5,675 bases of DNA from Deltaproteobacteria bacterium (GTDB lineage Bacteria > Desulfobacterota > Dissulfuribacteria > Dissulfuribacterales > QOAL01). The notes below the pieces were generated by a model. It made no database searches. It saw only the letters and a list, made by a program, of their open reading frames with translations, and was not told where the DNA came from. A program made the position numbers and the translations under genes. The stretch is from NCBI GenBank assembly GCA_027068235.1, contig JAMOUE010000418.1:1-5675 (forward strand). The letters are read 5' to 3'. Below are positions 1 through 5,675 of this stretch, one piece after another. The stretch's first letter is position 1. Every line of letters begins with the position of its first letter.

Positions 1-2
1 TT

Positions 3-1601
3 GTTGTGGTTGCGGCCATATTTCCAGGCTCTTTCTCTAGTACCGTAAAAATTACATACCTGTCTTGGCTATTAGGTTGTGCATTTTTGTTAACACTTGT
101 ATGGATCTACTGGTTTAAAAAATTTGGCCTTTCAGATCTTTTAAAAAGCTACCAAACTGTTACCGATGTTATCCTAGCAAGCCTTGCTGTTTATCTAACA
201 GGAGGCATCGAAAGCAGATTTACATTCTTATATTCCATTGCAATTATAACATCTTGTTTATTAGGGCCCCGTAGAACTGGAGGACTCTCTGCGCTTCTCA
301 GTACCCTTTTTTATGCACTAGTATGTTTACTTACCAAAGACAAAGCTACACCTATAGAACAGGCAGCATTTACCTTCTTTTTAAATATGGGAGCATTTAA
401 TACCGTTGCTTTATTAGCCCTATACCTATCTCAAAAACTTGAAAAAGCAGAAGACCAACTAGAGGTCACTGCTAAAAACATGCATCTTTTAGAAGAAATT
501 CAACGTCATTTAGCAAACAGCATGAGATCGGGCCTTATTACTGTGGACATGAACGGTAAAATCCTCTATTACAACAGGGCTGCCAAAGATATACTTGGAA
601 GCCTTCTAAAAGACGCATATGGAGAAAATATTGAGCAGCTTTTTCATGGTGCAGGCAAGTTTCTTTCATCATGCAAACCTGAAACAGGAACAGACAAACG
701 CAGAGAGATAGTCTTGGAGCTGGATGGACAGCAATTAATCCTTGGTATCTCTTGTTTTCAGATTACAGATAACCAAGGAGAAATACTTGGCCACGGACTG
801 ATATTTCAAGACATTACAGAAATAAAGGCCCAAGAGGAGAGATTAAAACTCATTGACAGGCTGGCTGCTCTTGGAGAGATGGCAGCAGGTCTGGCCCACG
901 AAATCAGAAACCCTCTTGCCTCTATATCTGGTGCTGCAGAATTTCTTGCCCAAAGCGGTCTGGTAATGCCAGAGGGACAAAGGCTTCTTTCTATCATTGA
1001 AAGGGAAGCGGCACGACTAAGTGAGCTTACCAACTCTTTTCTGCTTTATGGACGGCCTGAAAAAAAGAATATAGAACGCATAAATCTAAAAGAAGAGCTT
1101 TCTTCTGCACTTATCCTATTAAGACAGCGTAAAAAACTTCAACAGGCAAAAGTAGACATCGATATCCCTGAAGAACTTTTTCTGTATGTTGATGCTGATA
1201 TGTTGAGACAAGTCATATTAAACATACTACTAAACGCATTTCAGGCCCTGCCACAAAAAGATGGACGTATAAAGATAAAGGCATGTAAAAAAGGAGAAGA
1301 ATATGTAGAAATAAAGATTGAAGATAATGGTACAGGAATGGAAAGGGACCTTATAAAAAAGATATTTAATCCCTTTTTCACTACCAAACCAGACGGCACA
1401 GGCCTTGGACTTTCTATTGTACACCGTATTGTTACAGAACTTGGTGGCCAGATAAATGTTGAATCTTCACCAGGGAACGGCACTGTATTTAAGATTACCA
1501 TACCAAATGAGAAAGAGATATCCTTAGAAAAAGACCTTGATTATCTAAAAGAGGATGACCTTGCCAACACCTTGAGACCACGAAGTGTAGCAGTATCGTA
1601 A
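3..1601 (+). CDS. PilS/NtrB-type membrane sensor histidine kinase, 5'-truncated by window edge
   Basis: Sensor kinase of a two-component system, expected in the inner membrane, that would autophosphorylate on His and pass phosphate to an NtrC/PilR-type regulator. Residue numbers count from the GTG at position 6. About five hydrophobic segments are visible (near 15-37, 51-66, 71-87, 92-110, 121-141). A short coiled coil (142-170) and a PAS domain (about 170-272) follow. The HisKA H-box has the phospho-acceptor His298 in GLAHEIRNPL. The HATPase domain shows an N-box (Asn406, Asn410), G1 (DNGTG, 440-444), an F-box (FNPFFTTK) and G2 (GTGLGL, 464-469). All catalytic motifs are intact. The frame is open upstream of the GTG, and the first residues look like the end of another membrane helix, so the true start probably lies outside the window. 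The membrane-PAS-HisKA order matches PilS. No response regulator follows on this strand, so its partner must lie upstream or elsewhere. The 3' end overlaps the converging gene by 61 bp. Confidence 0.92.
   Translation, partial: VVVAAIFPGSFSSTVKITYLSWLLGCAFLLTLVWIYWFKKFGLSDLLKSYQTVTDVILASLAVYLTGGIESRFTFLYSIAIITSCLLGPRRTGGLSALLSTLFYALVCLLTKDKATPIEQAAFTFFLNMGAFNTVALLALYLSQKLEKAEDQLEVTAKNMHLLEEIQRHLANSMRSGLITVDMNGKILYYNRAAKDILGSLLKDAYGENIEQLFHGAGKFLSSCKPETGTDKRREIVLELDGQQLILGISCFQITDNQGEILGHGLIFQDITEIKAQEERLKLIDRLAALGEMAAGLAHEIRNPLASISGAAEFLAQSGLVMPEGQRLLSIIEREAARLSELTNSFLLYGRPEKKNIERINLKEELSSALILLRQRKKLQQAKVDIDIPEELFLYVDADMLRQVILNILLNAFQALPQKDGRIKIKACKKGEEYVEIKIEDNGTGMERDLIKKIFNPFFTTKPDGTGLGLSIVHRIVTELGGQINVESSPGNGTVFKITIPNEKEISLEKDLDYLKEDDLANTLRPRSVAVS
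1541..1601. other. Tail-to-tail coding overlap of 61 bp
   Basis: The kinase stop (TAA, 1599-1601) lies inside the radical SAM gene, and the radical SAM stop (TAA on the - strand, 1541-1543) lies inside the kinase gene. Each gene therefore encodes its last 19 or so residues in the same DNA. No hairpin with a U-run is visible here for either direction, so the two transcripts probably run into each other. Confidence 0.85.
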
Positions 1602-2821
1602 TTGCAAAACAGGCGGTAAAAAATGGTGTTGTTTGTAAGAAGTGGGTCCATATCCTTAGATACTATCCCCCTCTTTTCTAACCTTTCCCATTCAGTGGTA
1701 CCAGGTATTGGAGAAAACTCTGCAAGATAAGGCCTTACGCCCAAATCTAGTACATATCGAACAGAGCTTTCCACTTCATCCAGATCCTGATCTGGCAAAC
1801 CAACTAGGAGGTAGACTCCTATGGAGTCTTTGTCCATGCCTGCTGCAATCAAATTCTTTATGGCTGTTTCTAAATCCCGACTCGTCACCTTCCCGCCGGT
1901 CTTTGCCTGCCTTTCAGCATCTACTGTTTCTAGGCTAAGGCGTACCGTTTTAAAACCAGATTTTACAAGACGCTTGGCAACATACTCGTCTAAAAATCTT
2001 GCATGCAACCCATTTGGGGTATGAAACGAAAGATTTATTCCCCTTTCATCTAGCTCATCCAGGATGGGACCCAATCTGTTATGAAAATCTACCAGCAGCG
2101 CATCGTCATAAAAGGCAATCTGTTTTACTCCCTTGTTGTATAAATAGATAATCTCATCTAAGATTTTGGCTTTGTTGATCTGGTGAAAAGGGCCGCTCAC
2201 TATCCTTGAGGCGCAATAGGTGCAGCGAAAAGGGCAACCTGTTGCAGTGCGAACTGCCGAATATTCCACTCCATCCCACAAAGACAAACGATACCAAGGA
2301 GTCTCAGGTCTTGCTTGACGATGAAGACCCAAAAAATCACAAAGTCTTCCTTTATTTTTCTGAAGAGGACCTTTACAGACAAAATCCACATCAATATTCT
2401 TTATGGCATGCTCGGTCCATAGGGTTGCGTATATGCCTCCTAAGATAATGGGAACATTCCCCAAAGTACGCCTTATCTCTTCTACAGTCCATATCACACC
2501 TGGATACCAGTATGACATAACAGAGGTAACAAAGACGGCGTCCACAGGCATGGCCTTTTGCAGCCTGTATCTAAATTCCTCTATACCAATACCATACCGC
2601 GCAAAACTCCTCTTTATGGGTAAGTCTTTTGCAATAGGCAGAGGTACAGGAACCCTTTTGAATTTGCCAGGTGCAGGAAATGGAGACAAACAATCCAAGA
2701 GGCAAATCTCTGCCCCGAATGCATGGAGCCACTGGGCCAAACCATAAAGACCAAGTGGCCGAACCCAAAAATTATAGGCTGCAAAGTCTGCAATCCAAGG
2801 ATTTACAAGAAGAAATCTCAC
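1541..2821 (-). CDS. B12-binding-type radical SAM protein, substrate unknown
   Basis: Radical S-adenosylmethionine enzyme of 426 residues with an N-terminal cobalamin-binding-like domain (about 1-165). The start (RFLLVNPW) and the VFVTSVMSYWYPG and IILGGIYATL stretches fit the Rossmann-like B12 fold of class B radical SAM proteins. The radical SAM core (about 185-400) carries the CxxxCxxC iron-sulfur motif: Cys196, Cys200 and Cys203 in TGCPFRCTYCAS. It also carries the later strand motifs IAFYDDALL, VRLSLETVD and GVYLLVGLPDQ. The DxHxxG cobalamin-ligand motif of methionine synthase-type domains is absent, as is common in this class. The family includes methyltransferases, lipid- and cofactor-modifying enzymes and ring-forming enzymes, and nothing here identifies the substrate. 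The start is GTG, overlapping the upstream GGDEF stop by 4 bp (GTGA). An AAAGG ribosome binding site lies 4 nt upstream. It is the last gene of the - strand operon and its 3' end runs 61 bp into the converging kinase gene. Confidence 0.9.
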   Translation of the reverse strand: MRFLLVNPWIADFAAYNFWVRPLGLYGLAQWLHAFGAEICLLDCLSPFPAPGKFKRVPVPLPIAKDLPIKRSFARYGIGIEEFRYRLQKAMPVDAVFVTSVMSYWYPGVIWTVEEIRRTLGNVPIILGGIYATLWTEHAIKNIDVDFVCKGPLQKNKGRLCDFLGLHRQARPETPWYRLSLWDGVEYSAVRTATGCPFRCTYCASRIVSGPFHQINKAKILDEIIYLYNKGVKQIAFYDDALLVDFHNRLGPILDELDERGINLSFHTPNGLHARFLDEYVAKRLVKSGFKTVRLSLETVDAERQAKTGGKVTSRDLETAIKNLIAAGMDKDSIGVYLLVGLPDQDLDEVESSVRYVLDLGVRPYLAEFSPIPGTTEWERLEKRGIVSKDMDPLLTNNTIFYRLFCNYDTATLRGLKVLARSSSFR

Positions 2822-2830
2822 TGTGCCTTT
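2818..2830 (-). promoter_or_regulatory. GTGA stop/start overlap with ribosome binding site for the radical SAM gene
   Basis: On the - strand the TGA of the GGDEF gene (2818-2820) shares bases with the GTG start of the radical SAM gene (2819-2821). AAAGG (2826-2830) stands 4 nt before the GTG, inside the last GGDEF codons. This arrangement is typical of translational coupling. Confidence 0.7.
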
Positions 2831-3759
2831 GGAGAAGGTCTCCTTCTATCTATAAAATAGTTGCTACCTTCCATTCTCTTCACCTTCTTTTTCAGTTTGG
2901 CAGCAGTAGCAGCAACCTCTCCATAATGCGTATAGCGGCCAGGCTCACAAGGAACCACTGCAATAGACAAAGATGTTAGAGGAAACTTTCTCAGATTTCC
3001 TTGACGATCTTTTGAGGTAAAATACCCCCTTTCCAAATCCTCCTCGTCAAGAAACAAGGGAATAAGGGCATTAAAATTATTTATCACATCCTGACACACT
3101 GGTTCACATCTATCTAGTGGCACGTGAAACACAAAATCGTCACCACCTACATGCCCAACAAAGCCTTGATTGCCACAGTGTTCTTGGACGACATTTACCA
3201 AAATCCGCCCCACCATCCTTATAACCTCATCACCCCGCGAAAAACCATATTTGTCATTGTATGGCTTGAAGTTGTCTATATCCACATAACAAACTGCATG
3301 GCCTTTTTCTTCATCCAGCATATTTTGTATGCTCTTCAAGATAGAGGAGTTGCCTGGAAGTTTGGTTAATGGGTTATTGTCTGCAACCCTGTGAGATCGG
3401 GCCATAGAAAGCTCAATCCTGGTGAGCAGCTCTTCTATTGTGGCCCTGTTTGAAATTAGGTCATCAACACTATATTGTTCCCAGTCAAGACCAGTGGCAA
3501 TATCCCTGTCAGAAACAACCAGGAGAATGGGCATAAGGGCCAACTGCAAATTATTCTTAAGAGCTGAAATGACCTCTCTATCAAGGTTTTTGTCTAAGCC
3601 CTTTTCAATAATAAGGATATCTGGCGGATCGGAAAGTATGGCCTCTAAAGCCCTTGCTACATCTTTCTTATAACTTACAGAATGTCCCTTGGCCTCCAGA
3701 CAAAGCCTTTCGTCCTGCCTGTTAAAGTATTTAGAGGTTACAAGTGCTATTCTTGCCAC
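2818..3759 (-). CDS. Degenerate-receiver GGDEF domain protein (putative diguanylate cyclase)
   Basis: 313 residues. The N-terminal part (about 1-120) has the pattern of a CheY-like receiver, but the key residues are gone. The phospho-acceptor position in PDILIIEK is Glu52 instead of Asp, the acidic pair after the first strand is missing (LVTSKYF), and the conserved Lys near 104 is Asn (DDLISN). The GGDEF domain (about 127-305) keeps the features expected for activity: the metal Asp160 and guanine-binding Asn168 in VDIDNFKPYND, Asp177 in RGDEV, and a GGDDF signature at 205-209. No RxxD inhibitory site stands before GGDDF. An insertion around 236-258 (LFLDEEDLERGYF onward) precedes the final strands. 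Cyclic di-GMP synthesis is the likely activity, but it is an inference. The start is GTG, 5 bp after the HDOD stop, with GAGGG 9 nt upstream. The stop overlaps the radical SAM start. Confidence 0.9.
   Translation of the reverse strand: MARIALVTSKYFNRQDERLCLEAKGHSVSYKKDVARALEAILSDPPDILIIEKGLDKNLDREVISALKNNLQLALMPILLVVSDRDIATGLDWEQYSVDDLISNRATIEELLTRIELSMARSHRVADNNPLTKLPGNSSILKSIQNMLDEEKGHAVCYVDIDNFKPYNDKYGFSRGDEVIRMVGRILVNVVQEHCGNQGFVGHVGGDDFVFHVPLDRCEPVCQDVINNFNALIPLFLDEEDLERGYFTSKDRQGNLRKFPLTSLSIAVVPCEPGRYTHYGEVAATAAKLKKKVKRMEGSNYFIDRRRPSPKAQ
2831..2847 (-). promoter_or_regulatory. Overlapping small inverted repeats beside the radical SAM ribosome binding site
   Basis: Read on the - strand, AGAAGG and CCTTCT form a perfect 6-bp inverted repeat with a 3-nt loop (2833-2847). 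GGAGA and TCTCC form a 5-bp one with a 3-nt loop (2831-2843). They share bases, so only one could fold at a time. Both lie inside the last GGDEF codons and just ahead of AAAGG. A regulatory role is possible but unproven, and the Arg-rich coding sequence alone could produce it. Confidence 0.25.
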
Positions 3760-3764
3760 AACGA

Positions 3765-4610
3765 TCAGCCCTCTACCTTTATATCCAAGGTGAAGTCCTG
3801 GAGTTCAAGAAGCTTCTCATCAAGCTCGGCTATAACCTCCTTCATCTGACTCTTAGTAAGCTTTATACGCTCCCACGCACCGTGATCCAGGGGTGGAACC
3901 CAGGGGTCTCCGCCATTTCCAAAACCAACAGCCCTTATAAGGATATCTGAAAAGTGCACAATTGCCGCTATCTCTTTAAAATCTGGGGCCTGTTCAGGCT
4001 TATGATGATATTCTATGGGAAATACAAGACGCTCAGGCAAATTCCACTGTCTGGCCAATATTCCACCTATCTCGCCATGCCCAACACCTATCGTTGCCTT
4101 TTCCATATCCCGCATGTAAAGGCCTTTCTCTTTGGCCTTTGCCACTATTGCCTCATATTCATCTGGAAGTTCAGAGCGCAAAACTATCTTTCCTAAATCA
4201 TGAATAAGCCCTGCAGTGGAGACCTCTTCAGGATTCTTTATATCTCGTCTTTTGGCAATGATGCCACAGGCAGTTGCACAGCCTAACGAGTGTTCAAAAA
4301 GCCCAACGTCAGATGCCTGCATCACCTCGAAGATGGAAGATGTCACTATGAGGGTCTTTATGACATTAAAACCAAGTAACACTATTGCATTTGAAACGGT
4401 GCTTATCCTTTGCGGAAAGCCAAAAAAGGAAGAATTCACCATTTTTAGCAACTTACTGGTAAGGACCTGATCCTTTTCGATCACCTTACCAAGCTTCACA
4501 GCGGTGATCTCCTCATCTGCCACCATCTCATTCAGCTTGGAGACTATTGGAGGCAGCGTTGGCAAGGACTGAATATCATTCAACCTCTTTTTTATTTCCG
4601 CCTTGTCCAT
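3765..4610 (-). CDS. HDOD domain protein
   Basis: Stand-alone HDOD protein of 281 residues, a usual length for single-domain members. The HDOD signature covers about 13-210: LPTLPPIVSKL, the helix ending in LLKMVNSSFFGF, and SNAIVLLGFNVIKTL. Many HDOD proteins act in bacterial signalling, often near GGDEF, receiver or chemotaxis genes, and their biochemical activity is mostly unknown. This copy keeps a full set of HD-type metal-ligand candidates: His107, His137-Asp138 (LIHDLGK), His178, His202-His203 (YHHKPEQ) and Asp222. It has no GYP motif, so it is not an HD-GYP phosphodiesterase by signature. The C-terminal 50 residues are charged and probably helical. No signal peptide or membrane segment is seen, so it should be cytoplasmic. 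The start is ATG, with AGGGA 10 nt upstream inside the preceding gene. It is 4 bp behind the 113-residue gene and 5 bp ahead of the GGDEF gene. Confidence 0.92.
   Translation of the reverse strand: MDKAEIKKRLNDIQSLPTLPPIVSKLNEMVADEEITAVKLGKVIEKDQVLTSKLLKMVNSSFFGFPQRISTVSNAIVLLGFNVIKTLIVTSSIFEVMQASDVGLFEHSLGCATACGIIAKRRDIKNPEEVSTAGLIHDLGKIVLRSELPDEYEAIVAKAKEKGLYMRDMEKATIGVGHGEIGGILARQWNLPERLVFPIEYHHKPEQAPDFKEIAAIVHFSDILIRAVGFGNGGDPWVPPLDHGAWERIKLTKSQMKEVIAELDEKLLELQDFTLDIKVEG
3769..3773 (-). promoter_or_regulatory. Ribosome binding site of the GGDEF gene
   Basis: GAGGG on the - strand, 9 nt before the GTG at 3759, lying in the last codons of the HDOD gene. It supports the GTG as the real start. 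Confidence 0.6.
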
Positions 4611-4614
4611 CTAT

Positions 4615-4956
4615 CTAACTTCCCTTTTTGAGTTTTTCTAAAAACTCCTCCCCCTTTTCCTCTATCACAAGATGTTCGCCAATAAGATGTTTTAATGCCC
4701 TAAGCACAGGATCATCCTTCACCTTTGAAAAACGCCTGTCCAACTCCTTCAACTTTTCAGATAAAACCATTTCTCCTGGCAAACGAACAGGATGCCCCTG
4801 AACACTGATAACAAGAACCCCTTGCCTTTTGAGCCTTGCAATAAGTTCTTCACTTAAAGAAGTACCGGCTCCGCACAACACCTGACCCTCTGGTGTTACG
4901 GCATCTTTTGCAAGCACCATTCCTGCCTTGGCGAGTTTTATAGGTATCCTTTGCAC
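4615..4956 (-). CDS. Small protein resembling the N-terminal segment of HD-GYP proteins
   Basis: 113 residues with no signal peptide or membrane helix. Residues 4-50 follow a pattern I know from the region in front of HD-GYP domains: IPIKLAKAGMVLAKD, then Gly24-Gln25-Val-Leu, Gly31, a LSEELI helix and LKRQGV ending in a strand. Here the segment stands alone and the HD-type domain is supplied by the next gene. Residues 62-113 are charged and mostly helical (Lys/Glu-rich). Function is unknown; a regulatory or adaptor partner of the HDOD protein is a guess from position. The GTG start is chosen because the conserved pattern begins at residue 4. The internal ATG at residue 13 would cut into the motif. 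It lies 14 bp after gatA and 4 bp before the HDOD gene. Confidence 0.8.
   Translation of the reverse strand: MQRIPIKLAKAGMVLAKDAVTPEGQVLCGAGTSLSEELIARLKRQGVLVISVQGHPVRLPGEMVLSEKLKELDRRFSKVKDDPVLRALKHLIGEHLVIEEKGEEFLEKLKKGS
4621..4625 (-). promoter_or_regulatory. Ribosome binding site of the HDOD gene
   Basis: AGGGA within AAAAGGGAAG on the - strand, 10 nt before the ATG at 4610. It lies in the last codons of the 113-residue gene, which suggests the two are translated together. Confidence 0.6.
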
Positions 4957-4973
4957 CTTTTATTTGCCTCTTA
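4957..4973 (-). promoter_or_regulatory. Start region of the 113-residue gene after gatA
   Basis: The 14 bp between the gatA stop (TAA, 4971-4973) and the GTG at 4956 contain an AGAGG about 11 nt before the start, and an AAAAGG directly touching the GTG. The first is a plausible but distant ribosome binding site. The close spacing to gatA suggests coupling rather than an independent promoter, and no promoter-like boxes are visible. Confidence 0.4.
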
Positions 4974-5675
4974 AACCACTTCAGGCCATTTGACATCTAG
5001 TCCAAGGCCCTGTTCAACATTATAAGCAACTCTAAACAAGGTTTTTTCTTGCAAATGTCCTGCCATTAATTGCAGTCCTATTGGAAGGCCTTTCTTGTCA
5101 AATCCACATGGAACCGACATACCCGGAATTCCTGCAAGATTGACTGGTATTGTAAATATATCTGAAAGGTACATCTGTAGGGGATCATCCACCTTTTCAC
5201 CAATCTTAAAGGCAGTGGTTGGGGCAACTGGGGCTGCAATAACATCGCATACACTAAAGGCCTTTTTGAAGTCATCAATAATGAGGGTTCTCACTTGGGA
5301 AGCCTTTTTATAAAAGGCATCGTAATAACCGGCTGAAAGACAGTAGGTTCCAAGCATTATCCTTCTTTTGACCTCTGGACCAAATCCTTGAGCCCTTGTC
5401 TCTTTGTACATCTCCATAAGATTGGAATAATCTTTTGCCCTGAAACCATACTTAACCCCATCGTATCTGGACAGGTTAGAAGAGGCCTCAGCAGTGGCTA
5501 TAATGTAATAAGTGGCTATAGCATATTCCGTATGAGGAAGAGAAACATTTACAAGCTCTGCCCCCATCTCTTCCATGACCTTAAGCGCCTTTTGGATCTC
5601 TGCCACTACTTCCTGCTGAACACCTTCTATAAAGTATTCCTTTGGAATACCAACCTTCATGCCTTTAAGGCCTTT
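4971..5675 (-). CDS. gatA: Asp-tRNA(Asn)/Glu-tRNA(Gln) amidotransferase subunit A, C-terminal half
   Basis: GatA is the amidase subunit of GatCAB. It frees ammonia from glutamine so that GatB can convert Glu-tRNA(Gln) or Asp-tRNA(Asn) to the correct amidated form. Only about 234 of the usual 480-490 residues are here. The reading frame continues past the ATG at 5660 to the window edge with KGLKG before MKVGIPKEYF, which is the internal GatA motif, so that ATG is not the start. Family hallmarks follow in order, numbered from that Met: AEASSNLSRYDGVKYG (57-72), IMLGTYCLSAGYYDAFY (101-117), CDVIAAPVAPTT (138-149), YLSDIFTIPVNLAGIPG (164-180) and GLPIGLQLMAG (191-201). The Ser-cisSer-Lys catalytic triad lies in the missing N-terminal half. 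There is no frameshift or internal stop. It is the first visible gene of the - strand operon; gatC may lie upstream, outside the window. Confidence 0.97.
   Translation of the reverse strand, partial: KGLKGMKVGIPKEYFIEGVQQEVVAEIQKALKVMEEMGAELVNVSLPHTEYAIATYYIIATAEASSNLSRYDGVKYGFRAKDYSNLMEMYKETRAQGFGPEVKRRIMLGTYCLSAGYYDAFYKKASQVRTLIIDDFKKAFSVCDVIAAPVAPTTAFKIGEKVDDPLQMYLSDIFTIPVNLAGIPGMSVPCGFDKKGLPIGLQLMAGHLQEKTLFRVAYNVEQGLGLDVKWPEVV

Noticed and set aside
806..1033. Open frame of 75 codons on the - strand inside the kinase gene
   Set aside because: It lies opposite the conserved H-box region of an intact kinase, has a Ser/Ala-rich composition typical of antisense reading, and shows no domain pattern.
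1602..1660. Possible terminator for the kinase gene after its stop codon
   Set aside because: There is a short A-run near 1618-1623 but no stem before a T-run on the + strand, and the region is coding for the radical SAM protein.
2403..2747. Open frame of 114 codons on the + strand within the radical SAM gene
   Set aside because: It is opposite the B12-like domain of an intact gene, has no convincing ribosome binding site and no recognisable motif.
3124..3369. Open frame of 81 codons on the + strand with a hydrophobic look
   Set aside because: It mirrors the catalytic core of the GGDEF domain on the other strand; the hydrophobic residues are a side effect of the reverse reading.
5658..5660. 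ATG as the start of a short amidase protein
   Set aside because: The frame stays open to the window edge with GatA-like residues, and this Met falls in the middle of the family alignment, so the gene is truncated by the window and not short.
5660..5675. AAGGCCTT-type palindrome at the right edge of the window
   Set aside because: These bases are ordinary gatA codons (KGLKG before MKVGIP), so the symmetry is best explained as chance.

Overview
The window holds one gene on the + strand and five on the - strand, packed so tightly that almost every base is coding. I recognise gatA and a PilS/NtrB-type histidine kinase. The other genes can be placed in domain families, but they have no standard names I can support. 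The gene content is bacterial. A PilS-like sensor kinase, a stand-alone HDOD protein, a receiver-GGDEF protein and a B12-type radical SAM enzyme next to gatA suggest a Desulfobacterota (deltaproteobacterial) or related lineage. This placement is an inference with modest confidence. Frequent AGA and ATA codons and Lys/Glu-rich proteins would suit a thermophilic or AT-leaning member, but do not prove it.

Layout. Positions 3-1601 (+): a membrane-bound histidine kinase, cut at its 5' end by the window edge. Positions 5675 down to 1541 (-): a run of five genes in one apparent operon. In transcription order these are gatA (3' half only), a 113-residue protein resembling the segment that precedes HD-GYP domains, an HDOD protein with an intact set of HD-type metal ligands, a degenerate-receiver GGDEF protein, and a B12-binding-type radical SAM protein. 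The junctions are 14, 4 and 5 bp gaps and then a 4-bp GTGA overlap, so co-transcription and translational coupling are likely. The kinase and the radical SAM gene converge and overlap tail to tail by 61 bp in coding sequence. There is no intergenic stretch of note, no recognisable terminator, no RNA gene, no mobile element and no CRISPR array.

How the genes may work together. GatA is the amidase subunit of the tRNA-dependent amidotransferase and is a housekeeping gene. The three genes behind it look like a small signalling module: a putative cyclic-dinucleotide-related GGDEF output with a receiver that probably cannot be phosphorylated, an HDOD protein, and a separate small domain usually found fused to HD-GYP proteins. 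The radical SAM enzyme at the end of the operon has no identifiable substrate. Whether the module acts on translation, on motility or surface behaviour (as the converging PilS-like kinase might hint), or on the radical SAM enzyme cannot be decided from sequence.
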